Origin: Verrucomicrobia bacterium UBA1731
GTDB taxonomy: Bacteria; Verrucomicrobiota; Kiritimatiellia; RFP12; UBA1067
Direction of reading: 5' to 3'
DNA: 5,222 nucleotides
Assembly: GCA_002317575.1 (NCBI GenBank)
Contig: DCIH01000070.1
Coordinates: 21,533-26,754 of the forward strand
Shown: one piece after another, positions 1-5,004 of the stretch
Layout of the letters: each line of letters opens with the position of its first letter
Position numbering within the stretch: position 1 is the first letter of the stretch
Translations under genes and position numbers: made by a program
The notes under the pieces: model-generated
The model's database searches: none
What the model saw: the letters and a program-made list of their open reading frames with translations, nothing else
Told to the model about the DNA's origin: nothing

Positions 1-1374
1 GAACGTGCCGAGGTTCTCCCGCACGCGCTCGAGCTTGAAGCCGCCCTTCGCGACCTTGAGCGGCCATGTTTCGGGACCGGACGGCTTCGCGGCCGCGAGG
101 CGGCAGCGCGCCTCGGCGCCCGCGCCGCCCATGAACCGGACGCCCGTCACCGGCGACGCCGTCTTCACCGTCTTCAGCAGCTGCCCGTCGACGAGCACGC
201 GGCAGGTCGTCGGATCCACGGCCTCGACCGCGAACGAATAGACGCGCTCCGCCGGCTTACGGAACGCCGCCTCGTTCGCGATGAGCTCGTTGATCTCCTC
301 CGTCTCATACCCTTCCCAGTGCCCGATCGGCGGCAGCGCATGGACGTTGCGGTGACTTCCCGCGACCGTCAGCGCGCCGTTCGTGACGACCGCCTTGAAC
401 GACGACTCGACGAACTTGCCGTCCTTGCACGTGCGGTACTTCGCCTCGCCGGAGAGGTTGCAGGCCGCGAAGACGATCTTCTCGGTCTTGTCGCTGCAGA
501 CGAGTTCGAACGAGCAGCCGGCGGCCGGATCCTTCGCCGTCTTCACGGTGAACGGCGCGCGGAACGTCGCCTCGAAGGCATTCTTCGCGAGATCGGCCGG
601 CACCGTCTCGCCGGGTTTCATCGCCATGCCGAAGGACGCATCCAGCGCGTCGGGCTTCGCCGCGTTCAACTCGGCGATCACATCCTGCAGGTCGCCGCGC
701 TCGTACGGACGCGCCACGCCGTCCACAACCATCAGGCGGTCGAACTTGAAGTCGGACTTCTCCGCCGTCGCGACGATGTTCCAGCCCACGAGCGGCTTCG
801 CGGGCAGCGAACCCGTGCATTCGGAGAAGAGCCTGCCGCCGCGCGTCGTCCAGAGCGTCGCCTGTCCGTCCCTGACCGTGAGCGCGGCGGAATTCCACGC
901 GCCCATACCCGCCTCGCCGGAACCGGCGAGGAAACCAGGCATGCCCTCCGTCGGGGCGGGCGGCACGGAGCCGCCTTCGATCGACGAGCCCGCTTCGCGC
1001 AGCGTCACGAGACGCACCTCCGGCTTCTTCGGATCGCCGAAACAGAGCCGGAGCCCGAGCTCATGCGGAACGTCGCGGCCGTCGAAACGGAAACGGAAGT
1101 ACAGCGACCAGTCCTTCGCCTGCGGCGGGCGCGTGATCGGGAAGAAGTTCTTGTGGAGCGCCGTTCCCTTTTCGCCGGTGAAATGCAGCGCGAGACATCC
1201 GTACCGCGCCTCCTCCACTTCCGCGCCTTTGTTGAAGAGCGCGGTACGCTGCGCGAAGCGATCCATCTCGTCGAGATGGACGATCGCCTCCGTCGGCGTT
1301 CCAAACCCCGTCATGGCGCCCAGCGCCGCGAAAGCCCCGATGCCCCAAACCAAACCCCGCCATTCAACGTTCAT
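1..1374 (-). CDS. Secreted protein with LamG/jelly-roll-like regions, partial (C-terminus beyond window)
   Basis: The frame is open for 458 codons from the ATG at 1372-1374 to the window edge with no stop, so the C-terminus is missing. The start is set by GGAGGA nine bases upstream and an in-frame TAA at 1393-1395. Residues 1-25 form an export signal: a single Arg (WRG) followed by a hydrophobic run LVWGIGAFAALGAM. Residues about 30-220 look like a concanavalin A/laminin-G-type beta sandwich, with alternating strands such as DWSLYFRFRFDG (89-99) and a closing strand FKFDRLMVVDG (209-219). A second similar segment follows at about 265-430 (FEATFRAPFTV; RVYSFAVEAV; CRVLVDGQLLKTV). A further domain may begin near residue 435. 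Such architectures are common in secreted glycan-binding or glycan-cleaving proteins, but I see no catalytic motif, so no enzyme class is given. The neighbouring sugar operon fits a carbohydrate role. Coding is certain; the fold call is moderate. Confidence 0.8.
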   Translation of the reverse strand, partial: MNVEWRGLVWGIGAFAALGAMTGFGTPTEAIVHLDEMDRFAQRTALFNKGAEVEEARYGCLALHFTGEKGTALHKNFFPITRPPQAKDWSLYFRFRFDGRDVPHELGLRLCFGDPKKPEVRLVTLREAGSSIEGGSVPPAPTEGMPGFLAGSGEAGMGAWNSAALTVRDGQATLWTTRGGRLFSECTGSLPAKPLVGWNIVATAEKSDFKFDRLMVVDGVARPYERGDLQDVIAELNAAKPDALDASFGMAMKPGETVPADLAKNAFEATFRAPFTVKTAKDPAAGCSFELVCSDKTEKIVFAACNLSGEAKYRTCKDGKFVESSFKAVVTNGALTVAGSHRNVHALPPIGHWEGYETEEINELIANEAAFRKPAERVYSFAVEAVDPTTCRVLVDGQLLKTVKTASPVTGVRFMGGAGAEARCRLAAAKPSGPETWPLKVAKGGFKLERVRENLGTF

Positions 1375-1383
1375 CGTCTCACG

Positions 1384-1389
1384 TCCTCC
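1384..1389 (-). promoter_or_regulatory. Ribosome binding site of the secreted LamG-like protein
   Basis: On the minus strand GGAGGA ends nine bases before the ATG at 1374. It is the strongest Shine-Dalgarno match in the window and fixes this start. Confidence 0.75.
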
Positions 1390-1409
1390 GTGTTACCGTT
1401 AATGCGCAA

Positions 1410-1439
1410 ATTTTAGCACCTGCCCGACACAAAGCACAA
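1410..1439 (-). promoter_or_regulatory. Predicted sigma-70-type promoter with extended -10 for the secreted LamG-like gene
   Basis: On the minus strand the -10 box TAAAAT (1410-1415) is preceded by TGC, giving an extended TGnTAAAAT. A weak -35, TTGTGC (1434-1439), lies 18 bases upstream and matches only TTG of the consensus. The leader to the ATG is 35 bases after the -10 box and resembles the leader of the TIM-barrel gene. The -35 box directly abuts the hairpin at 1439-1458, so terminator and promoter are packed together. This suggests the gene is expressed independently of the upstream operon. Confidence 0.55.
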
Positions 1440-1458
1440 CCCCGCCAAATGGCGGGGT
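1439..1458 (-). terminator. GC-rich hairpin, probable terminator of the sugar operon
   Basis: ACCCCGCC (1439-1446) and GGCGGGGT (1451-1458) form a perfect 8-bp stem with a four-base loop. It lies 39 bases past the stop codon of the PfkB-family kinase gene. On the minus strand it is followed by TGTGCTTTGTG, a poor T tract, so termination may be partial. No T run follows on the plus strand. Confidence 0.55.
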
Positions 1459-1497
1459 GCTCACCGGACGGTCGCGCAAAAACGCCGTTACGCGCGC

Positions 1498-2337
1498 TCA
1501 CAGCGTTCGTCTGGGCAACGACGGAATCACATAACGCACGGCGACGCTGGCGGCGGCCGCGGCGTTGGCCGCGACGCAGGCATCCCGCAACGAAGCGCCT
1601 TCGGCGAGGCGCACGGCGAGAACGGCGCTGAATGTGTCGCCCGCGCCCGTCGAATCAACGGCATCCGCCAGCGTCGCGGGCACGATTTCGCCCGTCGAAC
1701 GGATGCGGCAGCCGCGCGCGCCGAGCGTGGTCACCACCTCGGCGGCAAACGGAGAGCCCGCCGCGGACGCGAAAAGCGCGGCCTCTTCGAATTCGTTCGG
1801 CGTGAACAGCGACGCCGCCGCCAGGAGTTCGCGCGGCAGCGTCCGCGCCGGCGCGGGGTTGAGGACAATGCGTACGCCGGCGCGCTTGGCGATCGCGGCG
1901 GCGGCGAGGTTCACGGCCTCGGGCGTTTCGTTGGTGAGCAGCAGCGCATGGGACTTTTCGATCGCCTCGGCGAAACCAGACACATCGGCCGCGTCCAGCC
2001 GCGCGCCGGGAAAAACGGTCACGCGCGTCTCGCCCGTCCCGTCCGTCAGGATCGAGGCGCAGGCGGTCGGCTCCGGTTTCGCGCGGAGAAATCCGTCAAT
2101 TTCCTCACACCGGCAGAACGCGCGGATTGCCGGCGCGTCCGCGGCCGCGCAGGCGCCCAGAAACGAAACATGCGCGCCCTGCCGCGCGGCTGCGACGGCC
2201 TGGTTGAATCCCTTTCCGCCCCATTCCTCGTGGTATCTTCGGGCGAGAATCGTTTCGCCGCCGGCGTGGAACTTCGGCACGTCGAAGAACATCGACTTGC
2301 CAACGAGACCGATCGCGGATATGCGGATGTTGGACAT
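1498..2337 (-). CDS. PfkB/ribokinase-family sugar kinase
   Basis: This 279-residue protein is an ATP-dependent cytoplasmic carbohydrate kinase of the ribokinase (PfkB) family. Visible landmarks in order are GGET (26-29), the first signature GGKGFNQAVAAARQGA (40-55), LLTNETP (133-139), LNPAPA (159-164), TPNEFEE (179-185), VTTLGARG (202-209) and the second signature DSTGAGDTF (228-236), with Asp234 as the expected catalytic base. The C-terminal AANAAAAASVAV helix follows. The overall pattern is closest to ribokinase, but E. coli RbsK is about 309 residues and this one stops soon after VIPSLP. The N-terminal Asn-x-Asp sugar contact of ribokinase is replaced by a VGKS-like stretch (12-15), so the substrate is probably not ribose. 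It starts 18 bases after the SIS gene with no clear Shine-Dalgarno sequence, suggesting translational coupling. The family is secure; the substrate is unknown. Confidence 0.93.
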   Translation of the reverse strand: MSNIRISAIGLVGKSMFFDVPKFHAGGETILARRYHEEWGGKGFNQAVAAARQGAHVSFLGACAAADAPAIRAFCRCEEIDGFLRAKPEPTACASILTDGTGETRVTVFPGARLDAADVSGFAEAIEKSHALLLTNETPEAVNLAAAAIAKRAGVRIVLNPAPARTLPRELLAAASLFTPNEFEEAALFASAAGSPFAAEVVTTLGARGCRIRSTGEIVPATLADAVDSTGAGDTFSAVLAVRLAEGASLRDACVAANAAAAASVAVRYVIPSLPRRTL

Positions 2338-2355
2338 GGGCGGCGAGCGTGGAAG

Positions 2356-3057
2356 TCAGAGACGCTTGACGCGGTCGAAGTATCGCCGTTCAAGCGCCAG
2401 GTTTTTCGCGGCGCCGCCTTCGACATTGCCGCTCACATAGACGGGCGGAACGACGCCGCGTTTGAGCGCGCGGCCCGCCCCGTCAATGAGAACGCCGTTC
2501 AGAACGAAGAGCGAGGCGTAGGTGGAAAGCCCGCCCATCGTCGCGGCGCCCACGGGAATCACGGCGTCGCCGTACGGCACCAGACAGTCCACAGGCAGAT
2601 CGGCTTCGTCCAGCAGCACGCCGCCATGGGATCTGTACGCGGACGACGAAATCGCCATCGTCCGGACGCCTGCGGCCTTGGCCGTGCGGAGCATCTCCAC
2701 GGGCGCAGCGTTCTTGCCGCTGGTGGAAACGACCACGACGAGATCGCCCGGACGAACGCCCTGGCGGCGAAACGCTTCGGCGGCGATGCCCGGCATCTTC
2801 TCCATGCGGCTCGATTTCGCGCCGCCGTCGTGCAGCATCAGGTCCTCGTCCAGAAGCGGCGATACGCAAGCGAGTCCGCCGGCGCGGTAAAAGGCGTCCA
2901 GTGCGGCGAGATGCGAATGGCCGCACCCGAAGACGTGCACGACGCCGTCGTTGCAGATGACATCCGCGACGGCCTCGGCCGCGCGCGCCATCGCGTCGCC
3001 TTGTTCGTTTTCGATTTTCGCGAGAAGCGCCGTGATTTCGTCCAGATACGCCTTCAT
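2356..3057 (-). CDS. SIS-domain sugar isomerase-like protein, UPF0309 type
   Basis: This 233-residue cytoplasmic protein has a single SIS (phosphosugar-binding) domain. Characteristic features are an N-terminal helix, VVHVFGCGHSH (39-49), FYRAGGL (56-62), MLHDGGAKSS (74-83), VVVSTSGKNAAPVEM (108-122) with the Ser/Thr-rich phosphate-binding loop STSGKN, and a C-terminal PPVYVSGNVEGG (204-215). This order, and the length, fit the UPF0309 group of SIS proteins rather than GmhA, MurQ or GlmS. SIS proteins bind phosphorylated sugars and often isomerise or deaminate them. The exact reaction of this group is not established to my knowledge. The start is supported by AAAAGGA (3068-3074) ten bases upstream. 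It lies 27 bases after the TIM-barrel gene and 18 before the kinase gene, so the three are very likely co-transcribed. The kinase could supply or remove the phosphosugar this protein binds. Confidence 0.9.
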   Translation of the reverse strand: MKAYLDEITALLAKIENEQGDAMARAAEAVADVICNDGVVHVFGCGHSHLAALDAFYRAGGLACVSPLLDEDLMLHDGGAKSSRMEKMPGIAAEAFRRQGVRPGDLVVVVSTSGKNAAPVEMLRTAKAAGVRTMAISSSAYRSHGGVLLDEADLPVDCLVPYGDAVIPVGAATMGGLSTYASLFVLNGVLIDGAGRALKRGVVPPVYVSGNVEGGAAKNLALERRYFDRVKRL

Positions 3058-3084
3058 GCCCGATTCGTCCTTTTCCGCGGCCCG

Positions 3085-4017
3085 TCAACCAAGGATGAGT
3101 CCGCGGCAGTGCCTGTTGCAGACGGCGACCTCGTTGATGCGGTCGGAACCGGGCGGCAGTTCGTACTCGCGCTCGATGTCGCAGGGGATGTCGTAAAGGC
3201 CGGCTTCCGCCATGTAGTCGAACAGACGCTTCAGCGGCGTGTCGCCCTGGCCGAACGGCAGGTTCTTGCTGCCGTTGCGCATGAGCGTGCGGTCCTTGAG
3301 GTGGATGGACGCAATGCGGTCCTTGAAGCGGCGGACGAACTCGACGGGATCGTCGTCGTTGGAGGCGACATAGTGGCCGATGTCGAAGTTGATCTTGAGC
3401 CGGGGCGAAAGGTCCATGGCCGCGTCCGCGTATGTCGCGAGGTTGATCTGCGTGTGGTTGTGGAACGCCACGTTGACGCCGAATGTGTCCGCCGTCGCCG
3501 CGCAGCGCTTGATCGCCACGACGTCGAGCTTGCGCGACTTCGCGTCGACAACGGGCACCTCGCGCGTGATCGTGTCCGCGCCGAGGAGATGCGCGACCTT
3601 GGCGTAGTAGGCGTTCTCGTCATCGGAACCTTCGCCGATCCCGAACTTGACGATGTGGATGCCCACGCCGGCCGCGTCGAACTTCGCCTTGAGCGCGAGC
3701 CACTTCGCGTCCGGCACCGCCTGGCGCTGCGCGAGCGGCGCGTTGTTGGGCAGCCCCACCGCGTTCTCGGCGTCGCCGCCCATCAGCTCGACCGTGCCGA
3801 GACCGGTCTTCAGGCAGGCGTCGACCGTGTTCGCGCCGACATAGCCCGGATTCGACCAACCCGTCGAAAGATCCCACCACGAATAGGTGATGACGCCGAT
3901 CTGGATGCCGGCGTAGTCGCTGCGGTGGCGCGCGAAAAGCGGTTTTCCGCCCGTGCAGCCGCCCAGCGCGGCGAGCGAACCCATGCCCAAAAGAAATCCC
4001 CGACGATCAACGTTCAT
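3085..4017 (-). CDS. Exported sugar-phosphate isomerase/epimerase-like TIM-barrel lipoprotein
   Basis: This 310-residue protein belongs to the xylose-isomerase-like TIM-barrel (AP endonuclease 2) superfamily. The N-terminus MNVDRRGFLLGMGSLAALGGC has a twin-arginine motif (RRGFL, 5-9), a hydrophobic run and a lipobox LGGC with Cys21, so it is predicted to be Tat-exported and lipid-anchored. The barrel follows: GVITYSWWD, TVEL (75-78), HNH (186-188), DIGH (212-215), IHLKD (238-242), GQGD (256-259) and DIERE (280-284). These Asp, His and Glu positions match the usual metal-binding pattern of the fold. The frame opens earlier, at 4065, but that would place the promoter -10 box inside the gene. 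ATGs at 4020 and 4017 are adjacent; I prefer 4017 because GGAG is eight bases away and the LamG-like protein begins with the same MNV. It is the first gene of the sugar operon. Members often act in isomerase, epimerase or eliminase steps; the substrate is unknown, and export suggests a non-phosphorylated one. Confidence 0.92.
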   Translation of the reverse strand: MNVDRRGFLLGMGSLAALGGCTGGKPLFARHRSDYAGIQIGVITYSWWDLSTGWSNPGYVGANTVDACLKTGLGTVELMGGDAENAVGLPNNAPLAQRQAVPDAKWLALKAKFDAAGVGIHIVKFGIGEGSDDENAYYAKVAHLLGADTITREVPVVDAKSRKLDVVAIKRCAATADTFGVNVAFHNHTQINLATYADAAMDLSPRLKINFDIGHYVASNDDDPVEFVRRFKDRIASIHLKDRTLMRNGSKNLPFGQGDTPLKRLFDYMAEAGLYDIPCDIEREYELPPGSDRINEVAVCNRHCRGLILG

Positions 4018-4025
4018 CATTTCCG

Positions 4026-4029
4026 CTCC
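4026..4029 (-). promoter_or_regulatory. Ribosome binding site of the TIM-barrel lipoprotein
   Basis: GGAG on the minus strand lies five bases before the ATG at 4020 and eight before the ATG at 4017. The longer spacing favours 4017 as the start. Confidence 0.55.
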
Positions 4030-4055
4030 GATGTTTTGTGTTTGTAATGGCGAAA

Positions 4056-4084
4056 ATTCTACCATCTGCGAACCGCCAGGTCAA
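4056..4084 (-). promoter_or_regulatory. Predicted strong sigma-70-type promoter of the sugar operon
   Basis: On the minus strand, TTGACC (4079-4084) and TAGAAT (4056-4061) are separated by exactly 17 bases. TGG directly precedes the -10 box, making it extended. The -35 box matches TTGACA at five of six positions. Transcription would start near 4049, leaving a leader of about 30 bases. The next open reading frame is the TIM-barrel lipoprotein, so this should drive all three sugar genes. Confidence 0.72.
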
Positions 4085-4102
4085 TTTTCCGAACCACATC
4101 CC

Positions 4103-4165
4103 GGGGTCTGTCCCCATTTCAGGGTCTGTCCCCACGCCTTCTCAGGGCCTGTCCCCACGCCTTCC
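4103..4165. repeat. Clustered GGG(T/C)CTGTCCCCA repeats with a 23-bp tandem duplication
   Basis: GGGTCTGTCCCCA occurs at 4104-4116 and 4122-4134, and GGGCCTGTCCCCA at 4145-4157. The second and third copies belong to a 23-bp tandem duplication (4120-4142 and 4143-4165) differing at two positions. The first copy extends to GGGG-TCTGT-CCCC (4103-4115), a small 4-bp-stem hairpin. The cluster lies between the end of the DUF493-like gene and the sugar-operon promoter. From memory, GGGGACAGACCCC-type repeats occur scattered in many genomes, often near IS200-like/REP-associated Y1 transposases. No such gene is present in this window. Confidence 0.8.
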
Positions 4166-4197
4166 CTGACTGTCTTGGCGCACCATATCTCACCCCG

Positions 4198-4449
4198 TCA
4201 CAGCACCATCTTCAGACCTGGCACAAGTTTGATCTGCTCGTCGAGCCGCGCCATTTCGCCGCGGTCGTTGAGACGAACCGAAAGCCCGAACGAGACATAC
4301 TTTCCGCCGGACGACGCACGGGCTTCGGCTACCGGTTCGACAAGATCGAACATGGCGAACAGTTCCTGCGTCGCGGCGAAATCCTTCTCCGCGGCATTGA
4401 CGATGATGCGATGATGCGCAACAACGGGGAACTTCAATTCCTCTGACAT
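4198..4449 (-). CDS. DUF493/YbeD-like small protein
   Basis: This 83-residue protein resembles the DUF493 (YbeD) family of small ACT-like ferredoxin-fold proteins, which are about 87 residues in E. coli. Matching points are an early KFPV (6-9) before the first strand, an SSGGKYVSFGLSVRL segment (46-60) like the family's S-x-G-x-Y-x-S strand, and a final VPGLKMVL (76-83) resembling the family's VRMVL ending. The family is widespread; a regulatory or ligand-binding role has been proposed by fold analogy, and no reaction is known. The gene begins one base after the stop of the preceding small gene (TGA-T-ATG), so translation is almost certainly coupled; GGGGAAAG within that gene may serve as ribosome binding site. 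It is the last gene of the right-hand operon, with no clear terminator apart from the GGG-CCC repeats beyond it. Confidence 0.78.
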   Translation of the reverse strand: MSEELKFPVVAHHRIIVNAAEKDFAATQELFAMFDLVEPVAEARASSGGKYVSFGLSVRLNDRGEMARLDEQIKLVPGLKMVL

Positions 4450-4450
4450 A

Positions 4451-4642
4451 TCACTTTCCCCGTCCGTGGCGCGACGACGCCTTGGCGGAAGCTGCGGCGG
4501 CGCGTCGTTCGCGCGAGGACTTCGGCTTCGGATCGTTGCTTGGACGGTCTGACGCGAACTCGCCCGCCTTCGGAGCCACGCCCCAGCATTTGCCGGTCGT
4601 CGAATACTTCATCCCGTTCCGTCGATAGTTAACTTCACTCAT
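4451..4642 (-). CDS. Small basic protein of unknown function
   Basis: I do not recognise this 63-residue protein. It starts MSEVNYRRNG and carries one Cys (19) and one Trp (20) in a short KCWGVAPKAG segment. From about residue 32 it becomes a disordered-looking tail rich in Lys, Arg, Ser and Ala, ending SSRHGRGK. The strong positive charge would suit nucleic-acid or ribosome binding, but this is only inference. Coding is supported by the packing: its ATG lies two bases after the TAG of the Cys/His-repeat gene, and its TGA is one base before the DUF493-like ATG. An internal Met11 is an alternative start. No strong Shine-Dalgarno sequence is visible, which fits coupling to the upstream gene. 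Confidence 0.62.
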   Translation of the reverse strand: MSEVNYRRNGMKYSTTGKCWGVAPKAGEFASDRPSNDPKPKSSRERRAAAASAKASSRHGRGK

Positions 4643-4644
4643 GT

Positions 4645-4902
4645 CTACTTCTCATGCTTTCCTGTGGGCGAATGGATGCAACCGGAACCGTTGGAGGTGG
4701 AACCGCACCAGATGCACTTGTTCGCACCGGGGCCGTGGCGATGCTTGCGGGTTGGAGAGTGGATGCAGCCCGAACCGTAGGAGGACGAACCACACCACTC
4801 GCAATGCTTCTCATCGTCACGATGCTCGTGTTTCTTCGTCGTCGAATGGATGCAACCGGAACCGTAGCTCGTGCTGCCGCAATGTCTGCATTTAGTTGCC
4901 AT
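4645..4902 (-). CDS. Triple Cys/His-repeat (zinc-knuckle-like) protein
   Basis: This 85-residue protein is almost entirely three copies of a 29-residue unit starting at residues 5, 34 and 63. Each unit reads C-x2-C-G-S-(T/S)-S-(Y/N)-G-S-G-C-I-H-S-(T/P)-T-x-K-H. The spacing C-x2-C-x8-C-x-H (C5, C8, C17, H19 and equivalents) offers four likely zinc ligands per unit, and extra His residues follow (KHEH, KHRH, KHEK). No signal peptide or membrane segment is seen. Short zinc-ribbon proteins of this look are a recurring uncharacterised type; nucleic-acid or protein binding is only a guess. The open frame extends back to 5079, but a promoter and inverted repeat lie in that stretch. GAAGGA seven bases before the ATG at 4902 selects this start. 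It is the first gene of a three-gene operon. Loss of Tyr for Asn in unit 3 is the only core change. Confidence 0.82.
   Translation of the reverse strand: MATKCRHCGSTSYGSGCIHSTTKKHEHRDDEKHCEWCGSSSYGSGCIHSPTRKHRHGPGANKCIWCGSTSNGSGCIHSPTGKHEK
4648..4890 (-). repeat. Three 87-bp tandem coding repeats
   Basis: The Cys/His-repeat gene has an exact 87-base period, with units at 4804-4890, 4717-4803 and a shorter last unit at 4648-4716. A 19-base plus-strand core, TGGATGCAACCGGAACCGT, is identical at 4673-4691 and 4847-4865 and differs at two bases at 4760-4778. This points to internal duplication at DNA level. Confidence 0.88.
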
Positions 4903-4909
4903 GAACAGG

Positions 4910-4915
4910 TCCTTC
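4910..4915 (-). promoter_or_regulatory. Ribosome binding site of the Cys/His-repeat protein
   Basis: GAAGGA on the minus strand stands seven bases before the ATG at 4902. It decides this start against the longer open frame beginning at 5079. Confidence 0.75.
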
Positions 4916-4974
4916 ACTGGTTTGATTTGCCGAGGTTGAAACCGCCGCGGTTCCCCGTCTCCCCAAACGCCAAA

Positions 4975-4983
4975 AGTATACCA
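4975..4983 (-). promoter_or_regulatory. Predicted extended -10 promoter of the Cys/His-repeat operon
   Basis: On the minus strand TGG (4981-4983) precedes TATACT (4975-4980), a good extended -10 element. No convincing -35 box is found at 16-18 bases upstream; that space is taken by an inverted repeat. The transcript would start near 4968 with a leader of about 65 bases. The leader contains a short dyad, AACCGC-C-GCGGTT (4940-4952). A weak -35 plus an overlapping palindrome suggests regulated expression. Confidence 0.55.
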
Positions 4984-5004
4984 CGTTTCGCCGCCGAAAC
5001 GTGG
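4981..5004. repeat. Perfect 10-bp inverted repeat overlapping the promoter, candidate operator
   Basis: CCACGTTTCG (4981-4990) and CGAAACGTGG (4995-5004) are perfect reverse complements around a 4-base centre. The palindrome starts directly upstream of the TATACT box and shares its TGG bases, covering the -10/-35 spacer. This is a typical place for a repressor site. It could alternatively form a hairpin ending a transcript from beyond the right edge, since TATACTTTT follows on the minus strand. Confidence 0.6.

Noticed and set aside
383..1402. A second, 339-codon plus-strand open frame in the same place
   Set aside because: It is Ser/Pro/Ala-rich shadow coding of the minus-strand gene with no ribosome binding site.
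319..1416. A 365-codon open frame on the plus strand opposite the LamG-like gene
   Set aside because: It is also codon-aligned with the real gene, Arg-rich and without domain signals; the minus-strand frame has a promoter, ribosome binding site and signal peptide.
1948..4047. A 699-codon open frame on the plus strand, antisense to the sugar operon
   Set aside because: It is codon-aligned with the three minus-strand genes (all in the same register, with 18- and 27-base gaps). In GC-rich genes the codons TTA, CTA and TCA are rare, so the antisense frame stays open by default. The translation is Arg/Ala-rich with no recognisable domain.
4018..4065. Longer start for the TIM-barrel gene at 4065
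   Set aside because: The extension would include the TAGAAT -10 box and the ribosome binding site, and would bury the twin-arginine signal at residue 21.
4648..4890. CRISPR array suggested by regularly spaced 19-base cores
   Set aside because: The 87-base period is a multiple of three, the whole unit is conserved at protein level, and the intervening sequence is repeat rather than unique spacer.
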